A DNA stretch of 64,000 nt from Rachycentron canadum (Eukaryota; Chordata; Actinopteri; Carangiformes; Rachycentridae). Where the stretch lies: positions 6,826,942 to 6,890,941 of the forward strand of contig CM076658.1 in the NCBI GenBank assembly GCA_038496675.1, written 5' to 3'. The translations under genes and the position numbers were made by a program. The notes beneath the pieces are model-generated. The model saw nothing but the letters and a program-made list of their open reading frames with translations. It searched no databases and was not told where the DNA came from. Within the stretch, counting starts at the first letter, position 1. Every line of letters starts with the position of its first letter. Shown in pieces: positions 1 through 11,398 of the stretch.

Positions 1-2400
1 CTATTGCTTCAGTTGATGGACTCCTGATATTCAGCGATTACATGGCTAAAGCATTGGGGGCAGCAAGAGAACGACATGGGAGAAAAGGAGAAATGACATA
101 AATCCAAGCAAAGCTAAATCATTATTCATCTCAAATTAAATTAATTCTCTGTCTTTGATAATGCAGTGTAATTTGATTCCAGCAAGTTAAGCTTCTTTTA
201 TTTCACTGGGCCTGAAAAGTGCTGAGTCCCACTGACTCCTTTTCCTATCAGGATGGGTGATAAAAGAACATGGCCCAGAGGCAAGGTAATAGCAATAATC
301 AAATGGGTTGTTTATCCCAGTTCCATTGGGTGACATTTGCAGTGCCTCGGCAGCGGGGCATCTAACTAACAATAATGTAATTTCCTCAGAGGAGATTGGA
401 TTAAAATGTTCTGACCTGATGAGGCTGTGGCTTCACAAGTCCACATCAAAAGCTTTCAGCAAATGGTTGTGCATTCTGGTTGCCAGGTTTTTCATACGGG
501 AAATGTGTACATGACATTACAGTCTCTGGTATCTTGTATAAAGACTCTATTGATAACAGGCGAGCACGAGCTGTTACACCCAGTTTTCACATGTTCACCC
601 TTCTTGGCAAATGGCTAATTTCTTCCAAATTATGTCCTAGGGCAGAGTTAAGTCCTGCTTCATTTGCGGCCAGTCTCAGACGAAATGTCCAAATGCGTTC
701 CTCTAACTGCCCCCAACTTGAAGAACGAATGAAGTGTTTAAAGCATTTGTGATCAAATGAGTGTGAATAGCATGGGGCAGACTGTCAGTTCACCGTAACC
801 ATGTTAGATCCTTGAAGGGGCAGTATAAATTGGGGCATTAGAAGTCACGGGAAAAAGGTCTTGGCTTAGAGCGCTTTGGAATGGGGACTGCCATGGACTC
901 CCATACATTCACATGCAGGAGGAAAAAAAATGTAGGTATGTGCGCCTCTTGTTTTGCTTCAGGAATGAATATTTCACATGGTTTGGCTGTGCTTTTTGAC
1001 ACCGTGCGTCATACGTAGCTCGATGGGCAGGCATTCTCCTGGATTAGGTTGGTGGATTATTTTTCCTTCACCAATGTATGCTGTGATTAGGATTTTGCAT
1101 GTACATCTCTGATTTATGTGTAGAGAGCTTGTGTGACCGTCCATGCATTCAACCTCATGCTGTGTGAATGGTTGGAAAAAAGGTAAAAGCCACAGTTCAA
1201 ATCCTCTCCTCCAGTGTTAGCATGCCCAGAGTGCATCCAGCCCAGGGTGAAGTGTACTTTCTTTTTTTTTTTTTTTTTGTTCTTTGCTGGCGTTCCTCAT
1301 TTGTTGAATTTATGGGGACACTCTTATTAATCAAGCACACCGATGCTAATCCATGCTCCGGCTGAAGACAAAGAATATCACATTACACTGCATACAATTT
1401 ACAATTTGAAAACCTTTTTATTCCTGTCAGGCAGTTGTGAAGGGATCCGAGCCAAACAAATCAATTTTGTAGGACACACTTTCACAATGGGTCTCTTTTG
1501 CAATTTGTCACATATCTTTAAGCTGGAAGCCAAATTCTCATTCAAAACTGTGTTTGATTTATGCAGTGAAGACTGTAATATTATCATCATCTATTAAACA
1601 TGTATTAAGAAATAAAAGCATCGGGTAAAGACATTCTCATATTCTATTTGCCAAGCCTGTTGGATCATTTCCCATCATCCCTTAGTTTCCTGTGAGCAGC
1701 AACTGTACATTCAAGCAATGCGAACCTGCATGAACCTGATCATGATTGAAGAAGAGTGATTATCTTATCTATTGATCTCAATAGATATTGATCCCCCCCG
1801 GATCAGAAGCGTGGCTGTGTCTGTGCCGCTGTGCACGTCGCAGTGGGTGAGGGACCATTGTTGAGCTGACAGTGTCCGCTGCTGGCTGCAGCGCAAACTG
1901 CACTGCCTCCCGACAGCACCGGGAGGAGCGGGAGGCTTTGGGGACATAAACTCCGTATACACCCACATCTCCACGTCGAGTCAGCGGAGCGGGCCGAACC
2001 GCCGGGGCCACATACCTGATTTCATCCTTGGGGGCATCTTCAACCTCCATACAGTCAAAACAAACCCATTATTAGGATGATGTATAATTCTATAAACACT
2101 GTCTCTTCAGCCTCCATGTGACAGTTCACTGTTCTCCCGGTATTAAAAGGCACTAGTTCTCAGCTTGTGTAATGGAGATGGATGAATCATTCTAGCTGTT
2201 TATCCGCCTGCTCGACTCATCCTGTGCTCGTACAGCTGGATATCAACAGGTGCGTCTGGCGCGCAGAGAATCAACGAGGCCAACGCCGCACAAGCCTCCA
2301 CTCCCCTATGAGTCCAAATGTTTAATTACAGCCACAAACAGCAGATGGCTCTCTTGAGTTTTCATTTCTGTGCCTGTGATTGAGACTTAGATGATATTCA
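1..2400. other. 5' flanking non-coding DNA of fgf14
   Basis: No coding exon that I can support. The first 1.7 kb is AT-rich, unique-looking sequence with a T-homopolymer near 1262-1278. From about 1790 to 2060 the base composition changes to CpG-rich, and from about 2200 to 2520 CpGs are frequent again. This is the start of the likely promoter region of the downstream gene. The alternative 1B first exon of fgf14 was looked for and not seen. Confidence 0.6.
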
Positions 2401-2477
2401 CCCTAGAGCGAAGGGAGCGGGGCGAGTGTTTTGTCTTGCAGCGGCGTTTATTGCGTAAAACCGACGACGGTGTCTGA

Positions 2478-2526
2478 ATTGGCCAACGTGGTATCGGGGC
2501 GGAGGGGGAAAGTGGCCTATTTTTAA
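2478..2526 (+). promoter_or_regulatory. Candidate core promoter: inverted CCAAT, GC box, MEF2/TATA-like element
   Basis: Three elements are spaced like a classical promoter: ATTGG (inverted CCAAT) at 2478-2482, GGGGCGGAG (Sp1-type GC box) at 2496-2504, and CTATTTTTAA at 2517-2526. The last fits the MEF2 consensus YTAWWWWTAR and could also act as a weak TATA element. A start site would be expected near 2545-2555. The CpG-rich surroundings and the RE1 site about 140 bp downstream agree with a neuronal promoter for fgf14. No transcript evidence is available, so the assignment is inference. Confidence 0.4.
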
Positions 2527-2626
2527 GGGCTCTCCAGCTGCTCGTGCTTCACATCAAACATCTGTTGTCGGTGTGTGGTGGACGTGCAGGTGGAGGTTAT
2601 GATGTCCGGCCGAAGGAGGGAAAACA

Positions 2627-2652
2627 CCCCCCCCCCTCCCCGCCCTCCACCC
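2627..2652 (-). promoter_or_regulatory. G-quadruplex-prone C-rich tract
   Basis: The + strand has four C-runs (10, 4, 3 and 3 bases) separated by loops of 1, 1 and 4 bases. The - strand therefore meets the usual G3+N1-7 quadruplex pattern. It lies 13 bp from the RE1 site and about 100 bp below the promoter-like cluster. Folding and function are untested. Confidence 0.4.
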
Positions 2653-2664
2653 TCGTTACTGTCT

Positions 2665-2685
2665 GGCGCTGTCCGTGGTGCTTAA
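2665..2685 (-). promoter_or_regulatory. RE1/NRSE site (REST/NRSF binding element)
   Basis: Read on the - strand, the 21 bases are TTAAGCACC, then AC, then GGACAGCGCC. The canonical RE1 is TTCAGCACC, two bases, GGACAGCGCC, so only the third base differs (A for C). Both half-sites and their spacing are intact. REST represses neuron-specific genes in non-neuronal cells. fgf14 is a neuronal sodium-channel regulator and starts 1.77 kb downstream, so this is a plausible silencer of fgf14. Assignment rests on motif match and position only. Confidence 0.75.
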
Positions 2686-3388
2686 AGCTCCCAGGGCAAT
2701 AAATGAGTGCGCTTCTTTACCACACCAGCAGCACGCAGGCTACAGCCACTGGCGTTTTATCGCCCTATGGCATTGAACATGACATTTGTACTGTTGATAC
2801 TCACATCAAGTTTGAGCGTAATGGTGAGGTGGGAGAAAGACTGAAGCTGTTCAGTCAGCTCAGGTTCATATTTATCATGTCTGCACAGGCTTCCGTCTTC
2901 CATCATCGACAGAGGGCAAACTGAGGCTGTTAAGAAGAAAATCTTGCATTAAATGGCAGCATTCACACCGCCTGCTCATTCGCCTTCAAGCGGGGGATAG
3001 GTGGTCGAGAGGGAGGGGAGTGGAGGGGGGAGATCCTCCTCACTCACTCCCTCACTCAGGCGTGTACTAACGAGTGGTTAGGTACTTGTTGATGGTGAGG
3101 ATGTGTTGATGTGGGGTAGCTGTTTAGACTGAAACCGGTCACCACCTCCACCTCCTATCGTTTTTATTTCCCCCCCTCTTTTGAGCGTGGGAAAATAAAC
3201 GATGCTGTGCGATCCTGTCTTTGCCTTAAACCCTTTACGCGCCGATCGCCACACACTCCGGCGCAGGCTCCAGCCATACATGAAAATCCACTGGGGTCGA
3301 GCTGTGAAGCCGAGGGGGATGAAGTTTATATATTTGTATGCAGCTTGTCACACAATGCAGACGTCATCTCCACAGGACTCAGATCAGC

Positions 3389-3390
<2 letters not shown>

Positions 3391-3437
<47 letters not shown>
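3391..3437. repeat. (TG)n microsatellite
   Basis: Uninterrupted TG dinucleotide tract of about 47 bp in the upstream region of fgf14. Confidence 0.95.
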
Positions 3438-3441
<4 letters not shown>

Positions 3442-3624
3442 CCCTCCCAGCCTCCTATCGCGCCCACCCGCCTGTGTTGTGATTGTGGAAGACAGAGAGG
3501 AAAATATGTTTTGAGAACATTATCCTGCAGATCGGCGGGTAGTTTGAGCGCAACTTTGCATTAATTCATCCAGCTGCATCAATTTCTAACTGAACGGTTG
3601 CGTATTTTCTTTTCATCATCATCC

Positions 3625-3649
3625 AAAAAAAAAAAAAAAAAAAAAAAAA
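3625..3649. repeat. A25 homopolymer
   Basis: Run of 25 A in CpG-containing upstream DNA. The tract length may be affected by sequencing error. Confidence 0.9.
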
Positions 3650-3832
3650 TCCTTGTGTGGCTGTTGATCAGTCATCGCTGGGTCCCTGTCGCGGATTGCT
3701 TCTTGCAAACTTGGGGAGTTCGCTTCGCCCGGGCTGCTCTGCCTTCACTCGGGTGCTGATCTTCGCGTAAGGAGGCGCCCGGTGTTTGTTTGCTTGATCG
3801 CCGGCGGCGCACATGCACAGGCGTCCCCCTCT

Positions 3833-3833
<1 letters not shown>

Positions 3834-3878
<45 letters not shown>

Positions 3879-3898
3879 ACACACATACACGCACACAA
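3834..3898. repeat. (CA)n microsatellite, imperfect at its 3' end
   Basis: CA dinucleotide tract of about 39 bp followed by interrupted CA units (AGACACAC, ATACACGC). It lies in GC-rich upstream DNA about 550 bp before the fgf14 1A start codon. Confidence 0.95.
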
Positions 3899-4291
3899 CC
3901 AGCGACTCTACTGATAAGAGCACCCCTCGTCTGGCAGGAGGAGGAGGAGAGAGCGGAGGGTGAAAAGGAGGAAAGAGTGGGTGAATGTGCTGTGAGGACG
4001 CTGCAGCTGGACATTTAAGGAGGCGATGCCACTGAACATGTCACAGACAATGAGCAAAAACATCACTTTGCAGGTATGAATAATCCTCTGAATTCTCCGT
4101 CCGCGTGAGTTTGGCTTAGCTCTCCCATCAGGACTATGGTTATTGATGCATGTGTGGAATTACGCATGAACTGATCTCATTTTTTTTTTTTTTTCCCATC
4201 ATGTCCAAGAATTTTTCGAGTGACGGTGACAGCTCTTTTCATATCACAATTACCATGTAGTGCTTGGACAGAAAAGAAAGCCAGCTCCTAA

Positions 4292-4300
4292 TATATATAA
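4292..4300 (+). promoter_or_regulatory. TATA-like element proximal to exon 1A
   Basis: TATATATAA lies 153 bp before the exon 1A start codon. A start site about 30 bp downstream (around 4322-4332) would give a 5' UTR of roughly 125 nt that begins just before the two mini-uORFs. This is an alternative or additional promoter to the CpG-rich cluster near 2.5 kb. Based on motif and spacing only. Confidence 0.3.
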
Positions 4301-4335
4301 CACATAAAAATTTGACATTTGACATCACGGAACGG

Positions 4336-4344
4336 ATGCCTTAG
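4336..4344 (+). promoter_or_regulatory. Minimal upstream ORF 1 (Met-Pro-stop)
   Basis: ATG CCT TAG in the presumed 5' UTR of fgf14 1A, 109 nt before the main ATG. The context is weaker than that of the next uORF. It is a two-codon uORF if transcription starts upstream of 4336. Confidence 0.45.
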
Positions 4345-4352
4345 CCGCCACC

Positions 4353-4364
4353 ATGGGACTGTGA
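4353..4364 (+). promoter_or_regulatory. Minimal upstream ORF 2 with a full Kozak consensus (Met-Gly-Leu-stop)
   Basis: GCCGCCACCATGG is a perfect Kozak context, but the frame is ATG GGA CTG TGA, only three codons long. It sits 88 nt before the main start, in a different frame. If present in the mRNA it should capture most scanning ribosomes and make translation of the main frame depend on re-initiation. Confidence 0.55.
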
Positions 4365-4452
4365 CCCGGGCTGCGAGCTCCGAGAGGCGGCTGTTTGTGT
4401 AGACTTGCTCCTGTGTGCAGACTGGACCTGAGCAGTTGTGACATTTTGAGCC

Positions 4453-4645
4453 ATGGCTGCTGCTATCGCGAGTGGGCTGATCAGGCAGAAGAGACAGGCA
4501 CGGGAGCAGCATTTAGACCGGCCTTCGACCAACCGACGGAGAAAGAGCCCCAACAAGAACAAGGGGCTCTGCAATGGGAACCTGGTCGACATCTTCTCTA
4601 AAGTGCGCATCTTCGGCCTCAGGAAGCGGAGACTACGGAGACAAG
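4453..4645 (+). CDS. fgf14: fgf14 coding exon 1A (residues 1-64)
   Basis: The exon starts MAAAIASGLIRQKRQAREQH, the A-type FHF N-terminus. In this family the first ~20 residues act as a particle causing long-term inactivation of sodium channels. Basic stretches (NRRRKSPNKNKG, LRKRRLRRQ) resemble nuclear-localisation signals. The start is secure: an in-frame TGA lies immediately upstream (4447-4449), the context is GCCATGG, and the 64-residue length equals human exon 1A. The exon ends CAAG at 4645 in phase 1. The donor GTCTGG is weak, because +3 to +6 depart from GTRAGT. Confidence 0.96.
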
Positions 4646-7600
4646 GTCTGGGAACTTTGGTGTGCAAGGTTGTCTTCTTTGTAGGCGCAGAGAGTTGTGC
4701 ATTCATTGGAAACATGTGCATACATCCAACCACTGGTTGATACTTTAATTAGGCCTTTAACTGTCATAAATACATGTCCACACTCTTTATTACTGAATAC
4801 ATGAACTTGCCAAATTGCGCCTCTGTGCGTAAAAAGTTATATTTAGTGGTAGAATGCTTTCTGTTTTTATTATTATTTGCCAGGTGGTTGAAAATAACAA
4901 ACCTGCCTCTGATTTATATGCAATCCCGTGTACCTGACAGGCTCCTGACGAGTTGTACCAAATGGTTCCGACAGGTTTACCGAGCTGTCACCTCGGCCAT
5001 TCTGAAAAAAATTGCCCGCCCCCCTCCACCTGATCGTCATGAAGCATATACACCATTCGCTGAAGAGCTCACTACAGAGTCACATCACAGGAGCCAGAAA
5101 TGAAACTCATTTAAATGCAAGCAAAAAGGTCAATATCTCCCACGGAATGGAGGTTATGCCTTTCAAACATAATCTTTTCTCGCATAATTTTCCCGAATTC
5201 GTGGGGCCAATGGCCCCTCATAGCTCCAGCTGATATTCCTTCCACTTATGGAAATGTCAAGAAGTGTTTTTTTTTTTTTTTTTTGGCTCTAATGTGGTAA
5301 CCTGGGATTGTTAAAGAGCACTGTCAACAATTACTCTTCTGCTGGAATCAGTGCAAACTGCAAGGATAATTCTTCATACAAAAATGAAGAAGGATAATTG
5401 GTTTAGGAAAGAGATTACTCTAATTATTTCCTCCAGTTAGTGAATGATGGAGGTGGCTGTCTGCTCCTCTTGGAATCATCAGGTATCAAACCTGTTGCAC
5501 CAGGGTTACTGTAACTCAAACTGAATAAACACCCTTAGTGTTCCTAATTTTATGGCAAATTAAAATGACAAACATTATTTGCTTTTTTTAACAAAGAACC
5601 TTTTTAAGTCTTTCATCTTATTCACAAAGAGAGCCATTTTGATAACTGAGTCTCTCACTCCCTTTGTCTGTGTTTTATGTTGGAGCTAAACAACACTATG
5701 AAATGTCCCCTTTACTGGCCCTCAGTGCCGACAAGGATTAAAATGGCTTTGATAAAACAGGGTCTATATAAGAGCACACAGAGGACACATCTGGACATGG
5801 GTCAGGGTGCATCAGAATGGCAGGTTAAAATCATCTGTCCTCCAGGCTGCTGTTTCTGTTACCACTGTGTGTGTCTGTCTGTGTGTGTGTGTGTGTGTGT
5901 GTCTAATTGTCTGTCCTCCTGTCACCTCTGAATTGGCTCGTGGCATATATCTATCTTTTTATGTGTCCAGAAGCCCTCACAGATCAGAGACGAGAGCAGA
6001 CGATGGTGTCGTTCGGTTTATATTTTAGTGTGCCATGGATGTAAAAGCATGTGATATGGCACAAGTAAATCTGGGAGCCACACATGCCAAGTGGATTCCA
6101 TGCCAACCTGCACTGGCCACCCTGAAATGACTTGACTACATCACACCTGCAACGGCCATTTCACAGGGCAACTCAGGGGCTCCCTGAGCATCAGAGTAAT
6201 GATAATCCACAGTAACGGTGCCAGCAAATGTGTCTGGAGGCTTCAAAAAGCCTGACCCTGGTGCCTGGAAGGCGAAAAACACTCCCCCTAAAATGAAAAT
6301 GAATTTTAAGAGCAAAGCTGCCGTTAAAAGGATATTTTGTCCTCATTTTTGAAGCTCTAATCAGAGCAAAGACTGTTTTCTCTTGCTTTAATTTTGTGTT
6401 ATTTGTGATTAAAGGCCTGATGGGAATATACTTCATTAATTTCAGCCTCACATGAGAATTAGGAAAATCTTTACCAAGTGATATCAGACTATGCTGTCAG
6501 GGGCATGCTTGGGAAATACTGCACATACAATTATTTCATTAATTCTCTCCACACTCCTCCCACCCCCTTTCCCTCTTATTCACTGTATTATCACACAAGC
6601 GCACAGTTAAGGAAGACTAATGGCTTTTTTGGTGAGCTTAATTTAATATCGGACCCCGGAAGGACTTCTTTTTTTGGGGGCGGGGGCTCACAAGTCTTGT
6701 GGTAACACAGATAGACATCCACGGTTGTCTTCATTTACTATGTGAGAGAGACGCTGGGCTTTCTGGTGACAGCTGATCCTGCAGAGATCAGAGCAGCTTT
6801 CTAACCATCCACTCTATGATTATATATTGAAGTCACATTCAGATTCCCACTGAGATCTGTCAGGATGAAGGAGTGCAGGTGTCTGAAATGTACTCTAACA
6901 CCAGTATTCCCTTTGGCTCTCAGCATCGATCTTCTGAGCGTGCCTCCAGATTAGCTATTTTTATGGGCTGCATTGATTGACACCAACATAAATTGTGTTT
7001 TTGCGCCATAGCATTTGGGTCAAATTCAGAGAAAGTGTTACCATAACTCCAATCAGTCAATACTAACAACGTTGCTGTATTAATATGATGGGCTATTAAT
7101 AAAAACAGATCAACAACACAGATTTTCAAAGTGTTGTCTGCTGTCTGCGCAGATGGGGTTTCTCCTCCATCACTTCAGGGAATACACTGGTAGCACTTTG
7201 TGTTTCCTCTTTAATTGTAAATCATCCATATATTTTGATGGCAGATGCAGAGCAAATGATCACACTGATTTTATTTAGGGGATTCAATGTGAATTGTAAA
7301 TCCAATTACACTCGAACCCTGGAAGTGAGCTGGGGGCCACGTGCAGCTTTGGCTCTCCAATAATCTCCCTACTCTGGCTCCAATTATCTCACTAGATTAG
7401 ATCCATAGATCATTAGATCATGTTATAGATCAGACCATTAGATTAGCTTACATGATCTAGAAACCCATTTGAGATAAATGCCCTGCTTTGCCGAGGCTGT
7501 TTATTCAAGAGCACATTGACAGGACACAGCAGTGTGTCATCAGTCAGCTATCAGAGCTGTCTGTATTGGATAAGTTATTGTTGAAATGTCAGAGATGTTG

Positions 7601-9083
7601 TTGATGCAATAGAAATGGGAAAGGGGTGTGAGCGCTGTAGTTTTTCCTTTGCTTGATCTGTTTTTCCATGACAACAGTAGCAACACAGAGGGGCTTTTCC
7701 TTTGCATGCTGGAAAAGCCCTTTTCCTATTCCAGAAACATCCAAAGTGGGTCAAGCAGGGCAGGCCTGACAGCAGTCTACAACTGCCGCTGCAGCTGTGC
7801 CCGTGTGTGTGTGTGTGTGTCCTCTGTTTGCTTTGCACTGAGCAGAGCATGTGTCTTTGCAAAGACAGACAGACAGAGGAATGGCACAACAATAAGACAG
7901 GAAGGGAATGAGGGTGAAAAAAGAGAGAAATCAGAACCTTTTGGTGACAGTTCAATTTATATGCAGAGAGGACTTCTGCTGCAGAGCAACATGATTTGAG
8001 ATCTTGCGCTTCTGATGCTTGTTGTTTTCCCAGGAAACCCCCTGCTGCTGCCAAACCTCCACTCCGTTTCCCTAGAAACAAAGAAGTGGCATGTAGGAAC
8101 ATACAGTGCATCTGTTGTAAAAACTAAAACCAGTGTGACCGGGAAAGTCCAACCGCAGTGGAGGTTGCGTACTCCTCGGTGATAAACAGTGCCGTTGTTT
8201 CACCACGTATGAAAGGAGAATATTCAGGCTGACAAGGAGAAAGAAGAGACAAAAAAGACAGTAACAAAAGAAAGACGAGTCAAAGACCCACTCAACTTAG
8301 GGGATCCCACAGAGACCGTTTCAAAGCAGCTCTGGATTTTAAAGAGTGCATGCACCATATCAGGCTTTGTCTGACTGAACTAAAAACGCTGTGTCATTCT
8401 AAAAACAGAGCCTTTCCTCTATATTCCTCTGTATTCTCTCCATTCTTGTTCATTGTCTTTCTCTCATTCTTATTCTGATGTTGTAAATTGCCCCACTTGC
8501 TTAATATCTTATAAAGAATACATAACAAAAACATTATGATGTAAATAATGAGGGGTATTAAATGATTTGAGTTTCAGAGAAGAACAAAATTGATCTGAAA
8601 CATTTTATCTGCTAGCCCTGAGTAAGTTTGACCTTCAGCATGAGTTGTACAAATGGGTTGCCATCTTTGTAAGAATTATAAAACCCATTATGTCATAGTA
8701 ATGTATGCACTAGCATTCATGAATGTCTGATGTTAAACTGTCAGTCATAAATAATGCCCCTGGTATTTCAGGATGTGACTGAATTCTAGACATACTCATC
8801 CAGACACCCCTCAGAGTAGGATTATACATCAACTATAAGACTTATTTCACACATTTTTTCATCAGTTTGTGCTTCTTCTTTTTTTTCTGTTTCATTCAGT
8901 TTTGATAAATTAGCTGAAATTCTTCAGATCTCATCACACTCTGGCTGCTGCTTTGAAATACTAAAGCTCCAAACTGGTGGGGAAATCCATGTGTGTCTGT
9001 GAGATGTACTGGCTGGCTCGCCCCAGGGAACGCAGCCAACATCACATGATTTATAGCATGACGGAGGAGCCAAGTTCACCTCT

Positions 9084-9123
<40 letters not shown>

Positions 9124-9349
9124 AGATGGAGTATTCAACTATCAGCAACCAGTTCTGCGGTTTTAATTATTAAAGATTGCCTCCCACTGATCTGCCTTCA
9201 GAATCAATCTCACTCCTCCACATTGTTTAAATGATGCTGATCAAAGTCATTAATTGATCACAGGTAAGCCGACTCCATGCGTCTACACAAGAGTATTTGC
9301 TCAGGGGAATTGTGCACTCATTAAAAATCCATATGAAAATGTGGTTGGA

Positions 9350-9429
<80 letters not shown>

Positions 9430-10878
9430 TGCTCCCCCCAGCTGGACCAACACTCACCCATCTCCACTGGCATCACACTGTAGGGTGTCTGGGTGTGGTC
9501 TTGAGGTTATACTCTTCGGTCCCTGTTTGCTGGATTATTATGTGTTGTGTTTGAAAGTGTAATTAATGACTGAATTCAGCCACATCCATTGTTATAGCCG
9601 GCTGCTATTTGCCGTAGCAGTAGCTGGAAGACAGAGTAATATTGAAAATGTAGAGGTTTAGAGTGATGCAATAAAATCAGATGTGCGCTTGAGCTGTGAC
9701 TTAAAGGCAACGTGGATTATATATTTGATGTATGAAGAACAGAAGTGCTGAAACAGTCAACTGAAAAAAAAAAAAAAAAAGTTCCACAGTTTAAGAAGCA
9801 GGATTTTTTTCCAGAGGCGTTTCACTCTTCACCCCCATGAACTGTGGCCTCATTAAAATGTTTTCATTCTTTTGCTTTTTCATTTATTATTCTTTGTGTT
9901 ATTGTAAACCCACAACTATATTACAAACTGATGGGCTAAATGCCAATTGTTCGATTCATTTATCAAACGCAAAGTGCCAAACTTTTTTTGGTTCAAGCTT
10001 CCCTAATGTGAAATTTGCTCATATTTCCTCATCTTATACCATTTGAAAATCAAAGGAAGAAATTTGAAGGCATTAATGGGCATTTCATTTCATTGACTGA
10101 TAGATGAAAATATAATTATGGTCTTGATTTTAAAATGAAATCCTGATTGAAAGTCAAAAATATGAGATGTTAAATCAAAATTACCAGCTAAAGTCAAATC
10201 TTTACCTTCCCTGAGACTTCTTTTCATGATGTTTCATCTTTTTGATTTTTCGTTTACTGTTGGTGTGTAAATTAATCAAAAAAGAGTATTCGCAGTGTAA
10301 TTGTAATAGATGTTTTCTTTAATTACATCTGTAATGTGAAGTTGTAGTTGGGTAAAGGAGTCAGGACAATAACAGCATTCCTGCCGTGCCCTGTTTAAGT
10401 AAAGAACCCATTTGTATGTTAGAAAGTGGTTCTCGGTATCAGTTCATCAGACATTAAACCCAGCAATCAGAGGAAGGATGAAGTCTGCTCAGTGGCATCT
10501 GTCCCTGGCAGAGTGGCTACAGTAGTTTTGACATTATTGTAAACCAGGGAGATACTGTCACCACCCTGTCAGCCTGCTCACGGCACAGCTGAGGCACTCC
10601 AACAGTCACATTTTGCTTTAGCCACCTTTTCATTGTTCTGGTGAGACGAGAAAGCAGTGCTGCTGGATGACGTTATGGCGTTATTGTTCGGATATACCAG
10701 GAGAGAGGCTTTTTCTCCTCTTTCTCAGGCGAGCAGTGGAAAGGTCTCTGTGCTACCTAATGCCATCACCCGACAGAGCCATTTCAGAAGAGACTGCCTT
10801 GAGCAGTACACCGATAGGACAAAAAAAGAAAACCCTCTGCCCTTAGCAAGACCTCTTGAGTTCTCCTCTGTGGCCACG

Positions 10879-10938
<60 letters not shown>

Positions 10939-11343
10939 TATACGAAGTTTTTCCTGCCTCTGTCACCAAGTTCTGCTCATGGTGGATTTGTTGGNNNNNN
11001 NNNNNNNNNNNNNNNNNNNNNNNNNNNNNNNNNNNNNNNNNNNNNNNNNNNNNNNNNNNNNNNNNNNNNNNNNNNNNNNNNNNNNNNNNNNNNNNNNNNN
11101 NNNNNNNNNNNNNNNNNNNNNNNNNNNNNNNNNNNNNNNNNNNNNNNNNNNNNNNNNNNNNNNNNNNNNNNNNNNNNNNNNNNNNNNNNNNNNNNNNNNN
11201 NNNNNNNNNNNNNNNNNNNNNNNNNNNNNNNNNNNNNNNNNNNNNNNNNNNNNNNNNNNNNNNNNNNNNNNNNNNNNNNNNNNNNNNNNNNNNNNNNNNN
11301 NNNNNNNNNNNNNNNNNNNNNNNNNNNNNNNNNNNNNNNNNNN

Positions 11344-11398
<55 letters not shown>

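Noticed and set aside
3202..4014. Several overlapping ORFs around the TG/CA repeats upstream of fgf14
   Set aside because: Their length comes from dinucleotide repeats read as Cys-Val or His-Thr; no protein family.
7575..8111. 178-codon ORF on the - strand in fgf14 intron 1
   Set aside because: Contains a (His-Thr)n stretch from a CA repeat, no recognisable domain, no splice or promoter context; chance ORF.
9352..9428. CRISPR-like or satellite array
   Set aside because: Simple dinucleotide microsatellite; no repeat-spacer structure anywhere in the window.
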